The notes under the pieces: generated by a model
Seen by the model: only the letters and a program-made list of their open reading frames with translations
Told to the model about the DNA's origin: nothing
Database searches by the model: none
Shown here: positions 42,283 to 50,797 of the stretch, piece by piece
Layout of the letters: each line of letters begins with the position of its first letter
Position numbering within the stretch: position 1 is the first letter of the stretch
Assembly: GCF_000970305.1 (NCBI RefSeq)
Contig: NZ_CP009517.1
Span: 434,001-498,000 of the forward strand
DNA from: Methanosarcina barkeri 3
GTDB lineage: Archaea; Halobacteriota; Methanosarcinia; Methanosarcinales; Methanosarcinaceae
DNA: 64,000 bases
Direction of reading: 5' to 3'
Position numbers and translations under genes: made by a program

Positions 42283-43104
42283 ATGGTGACACGTAAATCA
42301 AATTATAGATACTATAATAAGCGGAGACCATACAGAGCTTCTAAACAAAGAATCTTGAACACAGATAAGCTTGTAATCGCGCTTATATGCTTATGTTTTA
42401 TTTTCCTGATTTTGAAAGAAATTATTCAGATGATTGTTACATATTATTATGTATTCATACCACTTGCTTTGATATCTTTAATTGTCTGTTATATAACGAA
42501 TAATAGGTTACAGTCATTTCAATGTAAAGGTCCTTTTAAAGATAAGGAAATTATGAGTATGGAATCTACTGATTCAGAAAAAAATCCCGAAAATTGTTAT
42601 CATTCAGAAGAACAGCTATCACCAGATGCTTATCAAAATGAGCTTAATGTCGAATCTGAGAATGTAGAAAAAGGAAATAAATTTGAAAGATATGTTGTTG
42701 ATAAATTTGATGACAAACTTTTTTCTATAGTAGAATGGACTACGGATATGTGCAGAAAGCATAATCGCTACGTAGAGTCAGATTGCAATCCGGATTTGGT
42801 GATCAGAGATAGAACAACAAATGAAACTTTTTGTGTTGAATGCAAATATAGATCTCGTCTGGTAAATGGATTTTTTAATTGGTCATATCCAGACCAGATA
42901 GACAGATACTTTTCTTATTCTCATGATAGGAAAATTCCGTTTTATGTAGTTTTGGGTTTAGGAGGAAATCCAGATTCTCCGATAGAAGTATTTTGTGTAC
43001 CCCTCGAAGAAGCTAAAAATTCACAAATTCACATAGATATGCTCAGGAAATATTATCACGATCTAGAGAAAGATTTCATCTGGAAAAATGGGGTTTTAAA
43101 GTAA
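42283..43104 (+). CDS. Membrane-anchored PD-(D/E)XK nuclease-like protein
   Basis: A 273-residue protein. A basic N-terminus (YYNKRRPYRASKQR) is followed by two membrane helices (about 29-47 and 51-72), an acidic linker (about 90-128) and a restriction-endonuclease-like domain (about 130-260). The catalytic pattern is visible: Glu135 (GNKFERYV), Asp171 (CNPDLVI) and Glu186-x-Lys188 (FCVECKYR). The closest described kinds are Mrr/NERD-like nucleases tethered to the membrane. AGGAGATATCG precedes ATG 42283. It has toxin-antitoxin modules on both sides. A role in clearing incoming DNA at the membrane is inferred. Confidence 0.75.
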   Translation: MVTRKSNYRYYNKRRPYRASKQRILNTDKLVIALICLCFIFLILKEIIQMIVTYYYVFIPLALISLIVCYITNNRLQSFQCKGPFKDKEIMSMESTDSEKNPENCYHSEEQLSPDAYQNELNVESENVEKGNKFERYVVDKFDDKLFSIVEWTTDMCRKHNRYVESDCNPDLVIRDRTTNETFCVECKYRSRLVNGFFNWSYPDQIDRYFSYSHDRKIPFYVVLGLGGNPDSPIEVFCVPLEEAKNSQIHIDMLRKYYHDLEKDFIWKNGVLK

Positions 43105-43163
43105 TATATTATCTCAATTATTATTGAAATCTTGAAATTTACCTAATCTTACATTGGAGATTC

Positions 43164-43181
43164 ACCGATGGTTTCATCGGT
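43164..43181 (+). terminator. Hairpin with T-rich tail after the nuclease gene
   Basis: ACCGATG and CATCGGT form a 7-bp perfect stem with loop GTTT, followed by TTCTTTAG. It is about 60 bases past the nuclease stop. Likely the transcript end. Confidence 0.55.
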
Positions 43182-43328
43182 TTCTTTAGTATGCATTTAT
43201 CCATTTTTAGTTTCATGACTTAATAAACACCATACTTTGCCGCCGCCTTAGGAATATACTTGTTTTCAATATTTGGTAACATTGATTGCCTAAATTAGTA
43301 TAAAGAGGAAGTTAAGCCGGAGCTTGAG

Positions 43329-43344
43329 GGAAGGCTTGCCTTCC
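43329..43344 (+). terminator. Second hairpin with T-rich tail
   Basis: GGAAGGC and GCCTTCC form a tight stem with loop TT, followed by TTTCTTTC. It lies in the same gap and could back up the previous terminator. Confidence 0.45.
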
Positions 43345-43653
43345 TTTCTTTCAAAAATTAGTTTGTTTGTGTCTTTCTAGTGAGAAAAAGAGTTCTGTTG
43401 ATTTATTTCCCAAATCTTTTCTATGACATATATTCAAATCTTGATATGGTTATGAAAAGGAAATAATTAAGTACATTAATAAAGAGACCAACAACTTATT
43501 AGTATCAAAATTTATTGTAAAACTTATAGTATATAAATTAATTAGATATCGGAAAAACAGATTGTATATTCTCCTAAATGTTATAAGTTATTTATTCTTG
43601 AAAGTATTTTACCTTCAATAATTTGCACAATAACAGACACGACATTGATTTTT

Positions 43654-43989
43654 ATGTCAAATGGCGATTCTTATACGGTTAAAGACGCTCTTGATTATCT
43701 GTCAAAGATTGAGATAAATAATCTCCATACGACTTATCACTTTAATATAAGGACAGATGAACGTAAGAGTGATATACCAGATGCAAATGGAGTAGTAAAT
43801 ATTATTCTCAATGATACTCCATGTGGTATATTCAAACTATCAGAAGGTAAATTTAAATTAATCTATAATCTCAACCATGATGATGATTTTGTGGTTATTA
43901 TAAGCATAAAGAATTCGGATCCAGTTAGAATTAATTTAGTAAGTTGCTTCCCTGATGAAGCCAAAAAGCGGAGGAGAGAAGATGTCTAG
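43654..43989 (+). CDS. DUF4258-like protein, probable toxin
   Basis: A 111-residue protein from ATG 43654 (MSNGDSYTVKDALDYLSKIE). The pattern YHFNIRTDERKSDIPD, then beta strands KFKLIYNLNHDDDFVVIISI and a final strand INLVSCFPDE, recalls DUF4258/RelE-fold proteins. Its stop overlaps the following DUF2283-like gene by eight bases, in the order expected for a toxin-antitoxin operon with the toxin first. The family call is from pattern and context, not a database search. Confidence 0.55.
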   Translation: MSNGDSYTVKDALDYLSKIEINNLHTTYHFNIRTDERKSDIPDANGVVNIILNDTPCGIFKLSEGKFKLIYNLNHDDDFVVIISIKNSDPVRINLVSCFPDEAKKRRREDV

Positions 43990-44353
43990 GGGGATTGAAC
44001 TTAGTAAATATGACTATGACTTGGAAAACGATAGTGCTTTCTTTTATGGTACTGGTAAAAAGTACAAGAAATCTATGGATTTAGATGGTATAATACTTGA
44101 TATGAGCGAAGACGGTTGCGTAATGGCTATTGAGATACTGGATGCATCAAAGAAATTTAACGTTTTAAAAGCAGATTTACAAAGTTTAAAAAGTTTTGAT
44201 GCCAATATTGAAGTTCATAAAGAAACTATCAAAATAGCTATGAAAATTACTATAGTTAAAAGAAACAACTCAATTAGTAAATGTATGGAAGCAGTTGGAT
44301 TAAATAGTATGAACCTTCCGATCAGCAATCAAGAAATTGCATTATGTTGCTAA
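43982..44353 (+). CDS. DUF2283-like protein, probable antitoxin
   Basis: A 123-residue protein whose first half follows DUF2283: YDYDLENDSAFFYGTGKKYK, then DLDGIILDMSEDG and MAIEILDASKKF, where the usual text is D-x-x-G-x-x-x-GIEILDAS. The second half (NIEVHKETIKIAMKITIVKR) is an extension. GGAGGAGAGAAG directly before ATG 43982 is a strong ribosome site inside the end of the upstream gene, giving translational coupling. DUF2283 proteins commonly accompany DUF4258 partners. Confidence 0.7.
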   Translation: MSRGIELSKYDYDLENDSAFFYGTGKKYKKSMDLDGIILDMSEDGCVMAIEILDASKKFNVLKADLQSLKSFDANIEVHKETIKIAMKITIVKRNNSISKCMEAVGLNSMNLPISNQEIALCC

Positions 44354-44395
44354 TTTTATTTTTTTAACCCAAAGTAGTGGGCATGAGCTCTTGAA

Positions 44396-44660
44396 AAACG
44401 TATGTACAAGATTCTCTCTACAGGTCCTTTAAAATGTTCTTTTTGATTTTCTGCCGTTACGGTTGCCAGTTATATAAACTTCTCAATCGTGTCCTGCATG
44501 GGAACATTTACTACCTTAAATAATTCCGTTTCTTTATCCAGATATGTAAATGAAGTATCAATGGACTCGTATAACACAACTTCACCATCAAGAAAACGAT
44601 ACCGAAATTCCTCGATCTCATTTGCACATTTCGTAACGGCAAATATAAACGCCATCCTCC
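44396..44660 (-). pseudogene. Internal fragment of chloramphenicol acetyltransferase
   Basis: Residues from MAFIFAVTKCANEIEEFRYR to about QKEHFKGPVE of CAT, nearly identical to the intact copy at 48010. A CAA-to-TAA change near 44470 truncates the frame after DTIEKFI. The upstream frame (GRKKSVSKFSGTTRDLDW) and the sequence past 44396 are unrelated, so both ends of the gene are missing. Confidence 0.85.
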
Positions 44661-44846
44661 AGTCGAGATCTCTGGTAGTACCTGAGAATTTTGAAACACT
44701 TTTTTTCCTTCCCATCTATTTTTTATGATGAAAAAAGATTGTCTCTGCACATGTGACCAGAAACCATAAGTATCCATAGATATTAATAAGTTATTAACTA
44801 ATATCTGATTCTTACATAATCATTACAGATTTACGGAAGTGAATAA
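44661..44846. other. Short gap, promoter of winged-helix/RelE pair
   Basis: AT-rich gap with TATTAATAAGTTATTAACTAATA (44783-44805, an imperfect palindrome in two overlapping halves) about 45 bases before the next start. It may be promoter or operator. Confidence 0.3.
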
Positions 44847-45125
44847 ATGGCAGAGACATTAAATTCTGATAAGGTAAAACCTTCTCCAACTCTCAATACT
44901 ATTATAATGGTAGAAGATACTCTACAAAACTCTCCAGATAGTGTTATAACGATTCCGGAACTCAAAAAAGCACTTCCACGCCAGGTAAACCATAATACTT
45001 TAATGATTATTTTAGAATATCTTGAAAAAAGTAATAAAATAGTTGTAGGGTTAAGAGGGATAACGTGGATTCACAACACAAACAAGAATTTAAGAAATGT
45101 TGCGGTTTACGGACGTGAGCTCTAA
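44847..45125 (+). CDS. Winged-helix antitoxin-like protein
   Basis: A 92-residue protein with a winged-helix DNA-binding pattern: SVITIPELKKALPRQVNHNT (helix 2 to recognition helix), LMIILEYLEKSNKIVVGLRG and ITWIHN (wing). It lies 14 bases upstream of a RelE-like toxin and would act as antitoxin and autoregulator. GGAAGTGA precedes ATG 44847. Confidence 0.7.
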   Translation: MAETLNSDKVKPSPTLNTIIMVEDTLQNSPDSVITIPELKKALPRQVNHNTLMIILEYLEKSNKIVVGLRGITWIHNTNKNLRNVAVYGREL

Positions 45126-45139
45126 AGTGTGAATAAGCT

Positions 45140-45490
45140 ATGAAGCGTGTAAGTGTAAGATTAACTCCTGAAGCTGAGAAAATATATGAATCTCTTATAA
45201 GTAAGGCTTCGCACTCAAAGCAGGAGGAGACAATTCTTAATGCTTTTCATCAAAAAATAGAGTTAATAAAAAACGATGTTCATTATGGAAATCCAGTTGC
45301 TAAAAGATTAATTCCTTCTGAATATAAAACTAAATATGAAGTAAAGAACCTGTTTAGAGTAGAACTTCCCGGTTTCTGGAGAATGCTTTACACACTTACA
45401 ACTGGTAATCCGGATATTGACACTCTCGTAATAGTGATTGATATAATTGATCATAAAAAATACGATAAAGTATTTGGTTACAAGAGGTGA
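45140..45490 (+). CDS. RelE/ParE-superfamily toxin
   Basis: A 116-residue protein. After an N-terminal helical part (RLTPEAEKIYESLISKASHS) come the RelE-fold strands: NPVAKRLIPSEYKTKYEVKN, LFRVELPGFWRMLYTLTTGN and TLVIVIDIIDHKKYDKVFGY. The string LFRVELPGFWRMLY is the R-x-x-x-PGFWRLLY pattern of archaeal RelE-like toxins, with the HKxYDKxFGY end. Paired with the winged-helix protein upstream. Probably an mRNA interferase. Confidence 0.8.
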   Translation: MKRVSVRLTPEAEKIYESLISKASHSKQEETILNAFHQKIELIKNDVHYGNPVAKRLIPSEYKTKYEVKNLFRVELPGFWRMLYTLTTGNPDIDTLVIVIDIIDHKKYDKVFGYKR

Positions 45491-45536
45491 ATTTTTCCTT
45501 CACTTTTCCTTTGTCTTTACTTTTCCTTGAATCTAA

Positions 45537-45590
45537 CATCCGTGTACTAAATATGCGTAAACGTTATCCACGGCAGGGTACAGAATTTGT
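45537..45590 (-). pseudogene. Short fragment of chloramphenicol acetyltransferase
   Basis: ATCCGTGTACTAAATATGCG and GTTATCCACGGCAGGG match the CAT segment at 48178-48230 (encoding the region SALPWITFTHISHTD) with several changes. It is more diverged than the other fragments, and no flanking CAT sequence is left. Confidence 0.65.
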
Positions 45591-45914
45591 ATTATCCGTG
45601 GTATCGTGAAAATGGGAATCAAATGTAAAAATTCTTAAAAGCCACAGACTCTTTCCTTGATATCTACTGATGCCGTTTTTAAGCATGAAAAAGTATTGAA
45701 ATTTAAAAAATATAATTGTCTGTTATAAAAAACAGATTAAGAGTCAAAGCATTAACATACTCCAAAACATTAAAAAAGGTATTATCAAGTCTATGAGGTC
45801 TCTGAACCATTTCAGCTACAGTCGAGTCTATAATTTTTTATATCCCTCTATAATTTTTTATATCCTTCTTAAGACCTGATATTACCGCTAATGCCAAATT
45901 TCATTATTCAATAG
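45591..45914. other. Intergenic region past catalase
   Basis: AT-rich; contains a direct repeat of about 21 bases, TATAATTTTTTATATCCxTCT (45830-45870). No gene. It lies at the 3' side of both the RelE pair (plus) and the catalase (minus). Confidence 0.4.
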
Positions 45915-47612
45915 TTACAAAAGCCACGGATCATTTTCGGGTTCAATGCATGGATCACCATTAGTATCAATCTCCCTGCACGAATCTTTTTTCATTGTAG
46001 GTTGATTTAATTCAGGATGTTTATTGTTTGCTTCATAATTGGCTTTTCTTGAAGTACGCGCTGGCAAATTTAAATCAACGGTTGATATCTCTATTTCCAA
46101 TGCTTTTGCAACACCTTTACCATATTCGGGATCTGCCTGATAGCAATTGTAAATATGCCTGTGCTTGATTTGGAGAGTAGAATCTCCCAGATTTCTGGCA
46201 GTATTTTCAAACAAAACCTGTTGCTGATCAGAAGTCATAGCTCTGAATAACTCCCCTGGTTGGGTGTAATAATCACTGTCATCTTCTCTGAAATCATACC
46301 TCCAGATGTCTGTCGAACCCGTTTTTTCAACTGGAAGTGCGTATTGAGGTTGATCGTTCCAATTTCCATAGCTATTGGGTTCATAATGCAGTTGACTTCC
46401 TCTATTACCATCAACTCTCATCTGTCCATCTCTATGGAAGCTATGATAGTTTTTAACACCCTGAGGAGAATTCACAGGTATTTGATGGTGATTTACACCC
46501 AATCTATACCTCTGTGCATCTCCATAAGAGAACAAACGTCCCTGTAACATACGGTCCGGGGAAAAACTTATTCCAGGGACTACGTTAGCTGGTGAAAAAG
46601 CAGCCTGTTCCACGTCTGCAAAATAGTTTTCAGGATTCTTGTTTAATTCAAATTCACCCACCGGTATCAGTGGATAATCCTTTTTATGCCACATTTTAGT
46701 TAGGTCAAAGGGATTATTCTTCATAGAATTGGCCTGTTCCTCTGTCATAACCTGTATATACATTTTCCATTTTGGAAACTTGCCTTTTTCAATGGCTTCG
46801 TAAAGGTCTCTTTGATGACTTTCACGGTCCATTCCGACAACTTTTGCAGCTTCCTGGTCGGTGAGGGTTCTTATACCCTGTTGTGACCTGAAATGGAACT
46901 TTACCCATACACGTTCATTATTCTTGTTTATTAAACTGTAGGCATGGCTACTAAATCCATGCATGTGCCTGTAAGAAGAAGGTATTCCACGATCACCCAT
47001 AATAATAGTTACCTGTAGCAGAGCTTCTGGTAAAGATGTCCAGAAATCCCAGTTGGTGTTTGAGCTACGCATATTGGTACGTGGATCACGTTTAATAGCG
47101 TGGTTTAGATCAGGAAACTTTAAAGGGTCTCTAAAAAAGAACACAGGCGTATTATTCCCTACCATGTCCCAGTTTCCTTCTTCAGTGTAAAACTTCAAAG
47201 CAAAACCACGAATATCACGCTCTGCATCAGCCGCTCCACGCTCACCAGCTACAGTAGAAAAGCGTGCAAACATTTTGGTTTGTTTTCCTATTTCAGAAAA
47301 TATGGCTGCTTTAGTGTAATTGGTTATATCATGAGTTACAGTAAATGTACCAAATGCTCCTGAGCCTTTTGCATGCATTCTGCGCTCTGGAATTACTTCT
47401 CTGTTAAAATGTGCTAATTTTTCCAAAAACCAGATTTCCTGAAGCATAAGGGGCCCGCGTCTACCGCTTGTCATGCTATCCTGATTGCTTTCCACAGGAG
47501 CTCCTGCTACTGTAGTTAATTCTGTAGTATCCCCCACTGTTTGATTTCTGCTCGGAAGCGGCTCACCTAATTGATTTTTATCCATAGGATTCTTACAGTT
47601 GTCGCTTTTCAT
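45915..47612 (-). CDS. kat: Monofunctional haem catalase
   Basis: Breaks hydrogen peroxide into water and oxygen. The 565-residue protein carries the catalytic [12 protein letters not shown] (His80), [12 protein letters not shown] (Asn153) and the proximal haem ligand in [14 protein letters not shown] (Tyr363). It is longer than the usual small-subunit clade (about 485), owing to an N-terminal polar lead of about 40 residues and a C-terminal tail rich in Asn/Glu/Pro. GAGGAT precedes ATG 47612. Catalases are scattered in methanogens and of bacterial origin; its place in this island fits acquisition. Confidence 0.95.
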   Translation of the reverse strand: MKSDNCKNPMDKNQLGEPLPSRNQTVGDTTELTTVAGAPVESNQDSMTSGRRGPLMLQEIWFLEKLAHFNREVIPERRMHAKGSGAFGTFTVTHDITNYTKAAIFSEIGKQTKMFARFSTVAGERGAADAERDIRGFALKFYTEEGNWDMVGNNTPVFFFRDPLKFPDLNHAIKRDPRTNMRSSNTNWDFWTSLPEALLQVTIIMGDRGIPSSYRHMHGFSSHAYSLINKNNERVWVKFHFRSQQGIRTLTDQEAAKVVGMDRESHQRDLYEAIEKGKFPKWKMYIQVMTEEQANSMKNNPFDLTKMWHKKDYPLIPVGEFELNKNPENYFADVEQAAFSPANVVPGISFSPDRMLQGRLFSYGDAQRYRLGVNHHQIPVNSPQGVKNYHSFHRDGQMRVDGNRGSQLHYEPNSYGNWNDQPQYALPVEKTGSTDIWRYDFREDDSDYYTQPGELFRAMTSDQQQVLFENTARNLGDSTLQIKHRHIYNCYQADPEYGKGVAKALEIEISTVDLNLPARTSRKANYEANNKHPELNQPTMKKDSCREIDTNGDPCIEPENDPWLL

Positions 47613-48009
47613 AAAATATCCTCAACTATGTGCTATCATGTAGCTTTTTATGTCTCACATTAAGACCTCATCAGTCCATAAGGAAAAAACCATTTCAAGC
47701 AGATTTAAACATATAAATTATTTCTTCCCCGCAGACCTGACAAGACATCAAAACCTTTTCCCCAAAGGCAAATATTTTTAGTGTTTTACTTTTTTAAGGA
47801 TATAATTTAAACCTTATATTAGTTCTGGTTAACATTTACTACTATATCTTTTTCCAGCACTAAAACTATTATTTTTCAAGGACCTTCATCCTGTAATTTT
47901 AATGTTTTATGCACAGGAGTTACTGTGAAACCCAATTTTTGAGGACATAACTTTAAAAAAAGTAAAAATTAGTGAACTACTTACTGATCCTTTCCATTTT
48001 GCTTATAGT
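47613..48009. other. Intergenic region with CAT 3' flank
   Basis: No gene. The last 80 or so bases (from about 47925) are similar to the 3' flank of the truncated CAT copy near 40030-40100. The part nearest catalase should hold its promoter. Confidence 0.4.
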
Positions 48010-48639
48010 CTACACTTCATCCAGGTATCTCTGCAGCTTATCCGCAAGTTTACCAATATGAATGCCATCAACAAATGCATGATGAACCTGGACTGCAAAC
48101 GGCATCATAAATTTATCTTCCCTTTCCTGATATTTTCCCCAGTCAAATATGGGCTGCGCTTTTTCCCTGTTTCCGAAATCCGTGTGCGAAATATGCGTAA
48201 ATGTTATCCACGGCAAGGCTGAGAATTGATATACATCATTTTCTACAGGTCCTGTAAAATGTTCTTTTTGATTTTCTGCCGTTACGGTTGCCAGTTGTAT
48301 AAACTTCTCAATCGTGTCCTGCATGGGAACATTTACTACCTTAAATAATTCCGTTTCTTTATCCAGATATGTAAATGAGGTATCAATGGACTCATATAAC
48401 ACAACTTCACCATCAAGAAAACGATACCGAAATTCCTCGATTTCATTTGCGCATTTCGTAACGGCAAATATAAACGCCATCGTAAATGACCAGTTGTTTT
48501 CTTTAACACGCTTCTTAAAGTTCGTCACATCAAGTTCAAAACTTACGCAATATTGAGGTTGTACTGCATTCCTGTATATTTGACAATAATCTTTTCTTTT
48601 CCATGTTTCAAAATCTATTGTTTGGTATCTGTTTCCCAT
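48010..48639 (-). CDS. cat: Chloramphenicol acetyltransferase (intact copy)
   Basis: A type A CAT of 209 residues from ATG 48639 (MGNRYQTIDFETWKRKDYCQ), with GAAGG eight bases upstream; the frame extends six codons to a TTG that is not needed. It acetylates the 3-hydroxyl of chloramphenicol in family members. The active-site motif QVHHAFVDGIH has the catalytic His187 and Asp191. Other markers are YCVSFELDVTNFKKRVKENN and LPWITFTHISH. CATs are bacterial, so this is a probable transfer, perhaps from Firmicutes. Three fragments of the same gene lie upstream at 40100, 44396 and 45537. Confidence 0.92.
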   Translation of the reverse strand: MGNRYQTIDFETWKRKDYCQIYRNAVQPQYCVSFELDVTNFKKRVKENNWSFTMAFIFAVTKCANEIEEFRYRFLDGEVVLYESIDTSFTYLDKETELFKVVNVPMQDTIEKFIQLATVTAENQKEHFTGPVENDVYQFSALPWITFTHISHTDFGNREKAQPIFDWGKYQEREDKFMMPFAVQVHHAFVDGIHIGKLADKLQRYLDEV

Positions 48640-48738
48640 GTTTATGCCTTCGTTCAATACAATCTACTTTACGGTATATTTTCTTTTTTAGTTTCAAGAC
48701 CCAGGCAGGGATCTGTTAATAGAATACATAATGACACT

Positions 48739-48767
48739 AACTCGATAGTTGAGTTATATAAATAAGG
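48739..48767 (+). promoter_or_regulatory. Palindrome and TATA-like box before small gene
   Basis: TAACTC and GAGTTA arms around GATAGTT (about 48738-48756) are followed by TATATAAATAAG just before the start of the gene at 48777. It lies between that gene and the divergent cat gene and could be an operator for either. Confidence 0.35.
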
Positions 48768-48776
48768 GATTCACAA

Positions 48777-49034
48777 ATGGCAAAATCTATTGAAATTGGG
48801 CTTGTTCTTGAAGAAGGAGGCGCAGAGAGGTTTTTTGAATATGATAAGAATTCCGAGGTTTCAGATGAATTAATAGCAATGTTATTGAAGGCAAGGAAAT
48901 ATATGAGCAAAACAGACGAAAAGTTCCTTGCAATAGCTTCTCGTGCAGTTCCCTTTCACATCTTCCGAAGGAGTTTCACATCATCCGAGGAGTATGCGAA
49001 CGGTCTTCTCAAAAAAATTGTGAAAAAATTGTGA
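48777..49034 (+). CDS. Hypothetical protein, 85 aa
   Basis: Not recognised. MAKSIEIGLVLEEGGAERFF, then EVSDELIAMLLKARKYMSKT and a basic end LLKKIVKKL. It could be a small regulatory protein. AAGGGA is about 10 bases upstream of the ATG. It is divergent from cat. Confidence 0.5.
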   Translation: MAKSIEIGLVLEEGGAERFFEYDKNSEVSDELIAMLLKARKYMSKTDEKFLAIASRAVPFHIFRRSFTSSEEYANGLLKKIVKKL

Positions 49035-49092
49035 AAAATAATTATTTAAAGTTAGCATAAAGATAGAGATTGTGTGAAAACATGTCTGAAAG

Positions 49093-49181
49093 GGCTCTGT
49101 GTAGTTGACGGTTTTTTCCCCCCTGAACAACTTTAGAGCTTACCGAAAATTTATCCCGGATCCTGTAGACTACACAGTACC
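49093..49181. repeat. Imperfect inverted repeat, about 89 bp
   Basis: GGCTCTGTGTAGTTGACGG (49093-49111) pairs with CCTGTAGACTACACAGTACC (49162-49181) with about four mismatches or gaps. It could be the ends of a miniature element or an insertion-sequence remnant. Confidence 0.5.
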
Positions 49182-49186
49182 TGATT

Positions 49187-49333
49187 TTACTCTCCCTTTA
49201 CTTCTATTCCTCCGCCCTTTGCTTCTCTTAATCTTTGATTTGATGCTCTCAGTTCATCCCTGATTTCCATGAGAATTTTTTCTATATTATCAAGCCTTTT
49301 GTTTATGTCTTCCTGTGTCGTAGTGTCTACCAT
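49187..49333 (-). CDS. Small coiled-coil protein, 48 aa
   Basis: A minus-strand frame encodes MVDTTTQEDINKRLDNIEKI, then LMEIRDELRASNQRLREAKG and a short GGIEVKGE end before TAA. The regular heptad spacing of Ile/Leu and the Glu/Lys/Arg content are those of a short coiled coil, and codon use is Methanosarcina-like. There is no ribosome site; the TATA-rich start may mean a leaderless transcript. No function can be named. Confidence 0.45.
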   Translation of the reverse strand: MVDTTTQEDINKRLDNIEKILMEIRDELRASNQRLREAKGGGIEVKGE

Positions 49334-49383
49334 ATTATATAGATAGATCAATAATAATTAAATGCCTATGCATCGTGAAGTTT

Positions 49384-49410
49384 CTGAGTATATCAATAGG
49401 ATATACTCAG
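49384..49410. terminator. Perfect 11-bp hairpin
   Basis: CTGAGTATATC and GATATACTCAG pair perfectly around AATAG. It lies just upstream of the 222-bp inverted-repeat element. It may be a transcript end or part of a protein-binding site. Confidence 0.45.
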
Positions 49411-49413
49411 TAA

Positions 49414-49635
49414 GAGTCTGTCTTGAAATTAAATCATTTTTAGCAGGAATTTTTTGGCAATTCGGGAAGATACAAATTAACGACTTTATAGGTTGCAACC
49501 GAATGTGCAAATTGCAATGCATTTTTTAAGCTCCCGAAGGTTCTTCTTTTTTGTCAGCAACCGCCCGATATCTGCTGCTCCGCAGTATGCGGGCGTTGAG
49601 GGGAGTTTCAGAGATCCAATTTCCAAGATAGGCTC
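49414..49635. repeat. 222-bp element with imperfect terminal inverted repeats
   Basis: GAGTCTGTCTTGAAATT at the left end pairs with AATTTCCAAGATAGGCTC at the right end. The interior has no gene; it holds TCTGCTGCTCCGCAG-like palindromes. The ends resemble those of the 84-bp element at 6288, so the two may belong to one family of non-coding elements. Confidence 0.5.
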
Positions 49636-49950
49636 AATTAAGAATTAGTTAAAATAAAGAGGGTTACGTAGAAATCTTCGAGTTTTGATTTTAAACGAGA
49701 AGCTTTACTACAAATTTTAATACTATTCTATTCGATTTCTGATTCAAGTAAAATTAGTACCAAAGCCTTGTCGGTATCTAATATTTTTCTCCTATGCAAT
49801 ATGTAACCAACTGATAGTTTTGAGTAACCAAAAGTTATAATACAACCGATAGTTATAATACAACCGATAGTTATAATATAACCATTAGTTACAATATTCT
49901 AGTGAGATTACCTCCGGGCAGAATCCTACAAAATTGATGGAGTAAATGAA
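49636..49950. other. Upstream region of the EFR1-TetR operon
   Basis: AT-rich; includes the 18-bp direct repeats at 49833-49886 and a GTAACCAACTGATAG / GTAACCAAAAGTTAT pair just before them (49803-49840). No gene. Confidence 0.5.
49833..49886 (+). promoter_or_regulatory. Three 18-bp direct repeats, possible TetR operator
   Basis: AGTTATAATACAACCGAT at 49833-49850 and 49851-49868 is exact; a third copy at 49869-49886 has three changes. They end 64 bases before the start of the EFR1 gene, whose operon also encodes a TetR regulator. Operator function is inference; equally it may be one more intergenic tandem repeat. Confidence 0.4.
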
Positions 49951-50751
49951 ATGAAAATAAAATCTGTGAAATTAGTTTATTTTTCACCTACCGGAACAAC
50001 AAAAGCAGTTGTTCAGGGCATTGCGCATGGCATTAATCCAGGCACCGTGGAATTAATCGATATTATCAGACCGGATGCAAGAAAACAATCATTGCAGACA
50101 TCGGAAAATGAATTGCTTGTAGTTGGAGTTCCTGTTTATATGGGAAGAGTGCCGGCATTATTAGATGAATGGCTGCATACAATTCAAGCTCATAATACAC
50201 CAACGGTCTGTGTTGTTGTCTATGGCAATCGGGCATACGAAGATGCATTACTCGAACTAAAAAATCTTTTAACTAAATGTGGGTGTATTCCCATTGCCTG
50301 TGCAGCATATCTTGGAGAACACTCATTCTCAAATTCCGAGACGCCAACGGCACAGGGACGTCCAGATAAAGATGATTTACACCATGCAGAAGTATTTGGA
50401 CAGAAAATACGTGAGAAGCTGCAATCTGTTTCCTCAATCTCTCAGTTTTCTGATGTGCATGTTCCTGGCACTTATCCTTATGGAGGAGTTACGAAATTGT
50501 GGACTGTTGATTTTATCGCAGTCAGTGATGAGTGTTCACAGTGCGGAACCTGTGCAGAGGTGTGTCCTGTAGGTGCTGTTGATGCGGAAAATTCCCTTTT
50601 GATTGATATAGAAAAATGCATTACTTGCTGTGCGTGTATCAAAAACTGCCCGCAAAGTGCCAGATCGATGAAACCCGGGCTGGTTAAAGACGCATCAGTG
50701 CGTCTCCATACGCTCTATAGCCAACGAAAGGAGCCTGAATGTTTTATCTAA
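49951..50751 (+). CDS. EFR1-type flavodoxin-ferredoxin protein
   Basis: A 266-residue fusion. The N-terminal flavodoxin-like part (about 1-165) has the FMN loop YFSPTGTTKAVVQGIA and the VGVPVYMGRVPALLDEWL and YGNRAYEDALLEL segments. The C-terminal part has two [4Fe-4S] motifs, CSQCGTCAEVCPVGA and CITCCACIKNCPQ. Proteins of this kind (EFR1 family) are found in clostridia and methanogens and carry electrons to unknown acceptors. A TetR gene follows 46 bases later, so expression is probably substrate-controlled. Confidence 0.85.
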   Translation: MKIKSVKLVYFSPTGTTKAVVQGIAHGINPGTVELIDIIRPDARKQSLQTSENELLVVGVPVYMGRVPALLDEWLHTIQAHNTPTVCVVVYGNRAYEDALLELKNLLTKCGCIPIACAAYLGEHSFSNSETPTAQGRPDKDDLHHAEVFGQKIREKLQSVSSISQFSDVHVPGTYPYGGVTKLWTVDFIAVSDECSQCGTCAEVCPVGAVDAENSLLIDIEKCITCCACIKNCPQSARSMKPGLVKDASVRLHTLYSQRKEPECFI

Positions 50752-50797
50752 TGAATAAAACATAAGTTTATAAATATGAGTCAAGTGGAGTAAAACT

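Larger units (their letters stand above)
43105..43653. other. Intergenic region with two terminator-like hairpins
   Basis: About 550 bases with no gene. It contains the hairpins at 43164-43181 and 43329-43344 and AT-rich sequence beyond. GGTAACATTGATTGCC near 43280 is a further imperfect palindrome. Confidence 0.4.
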
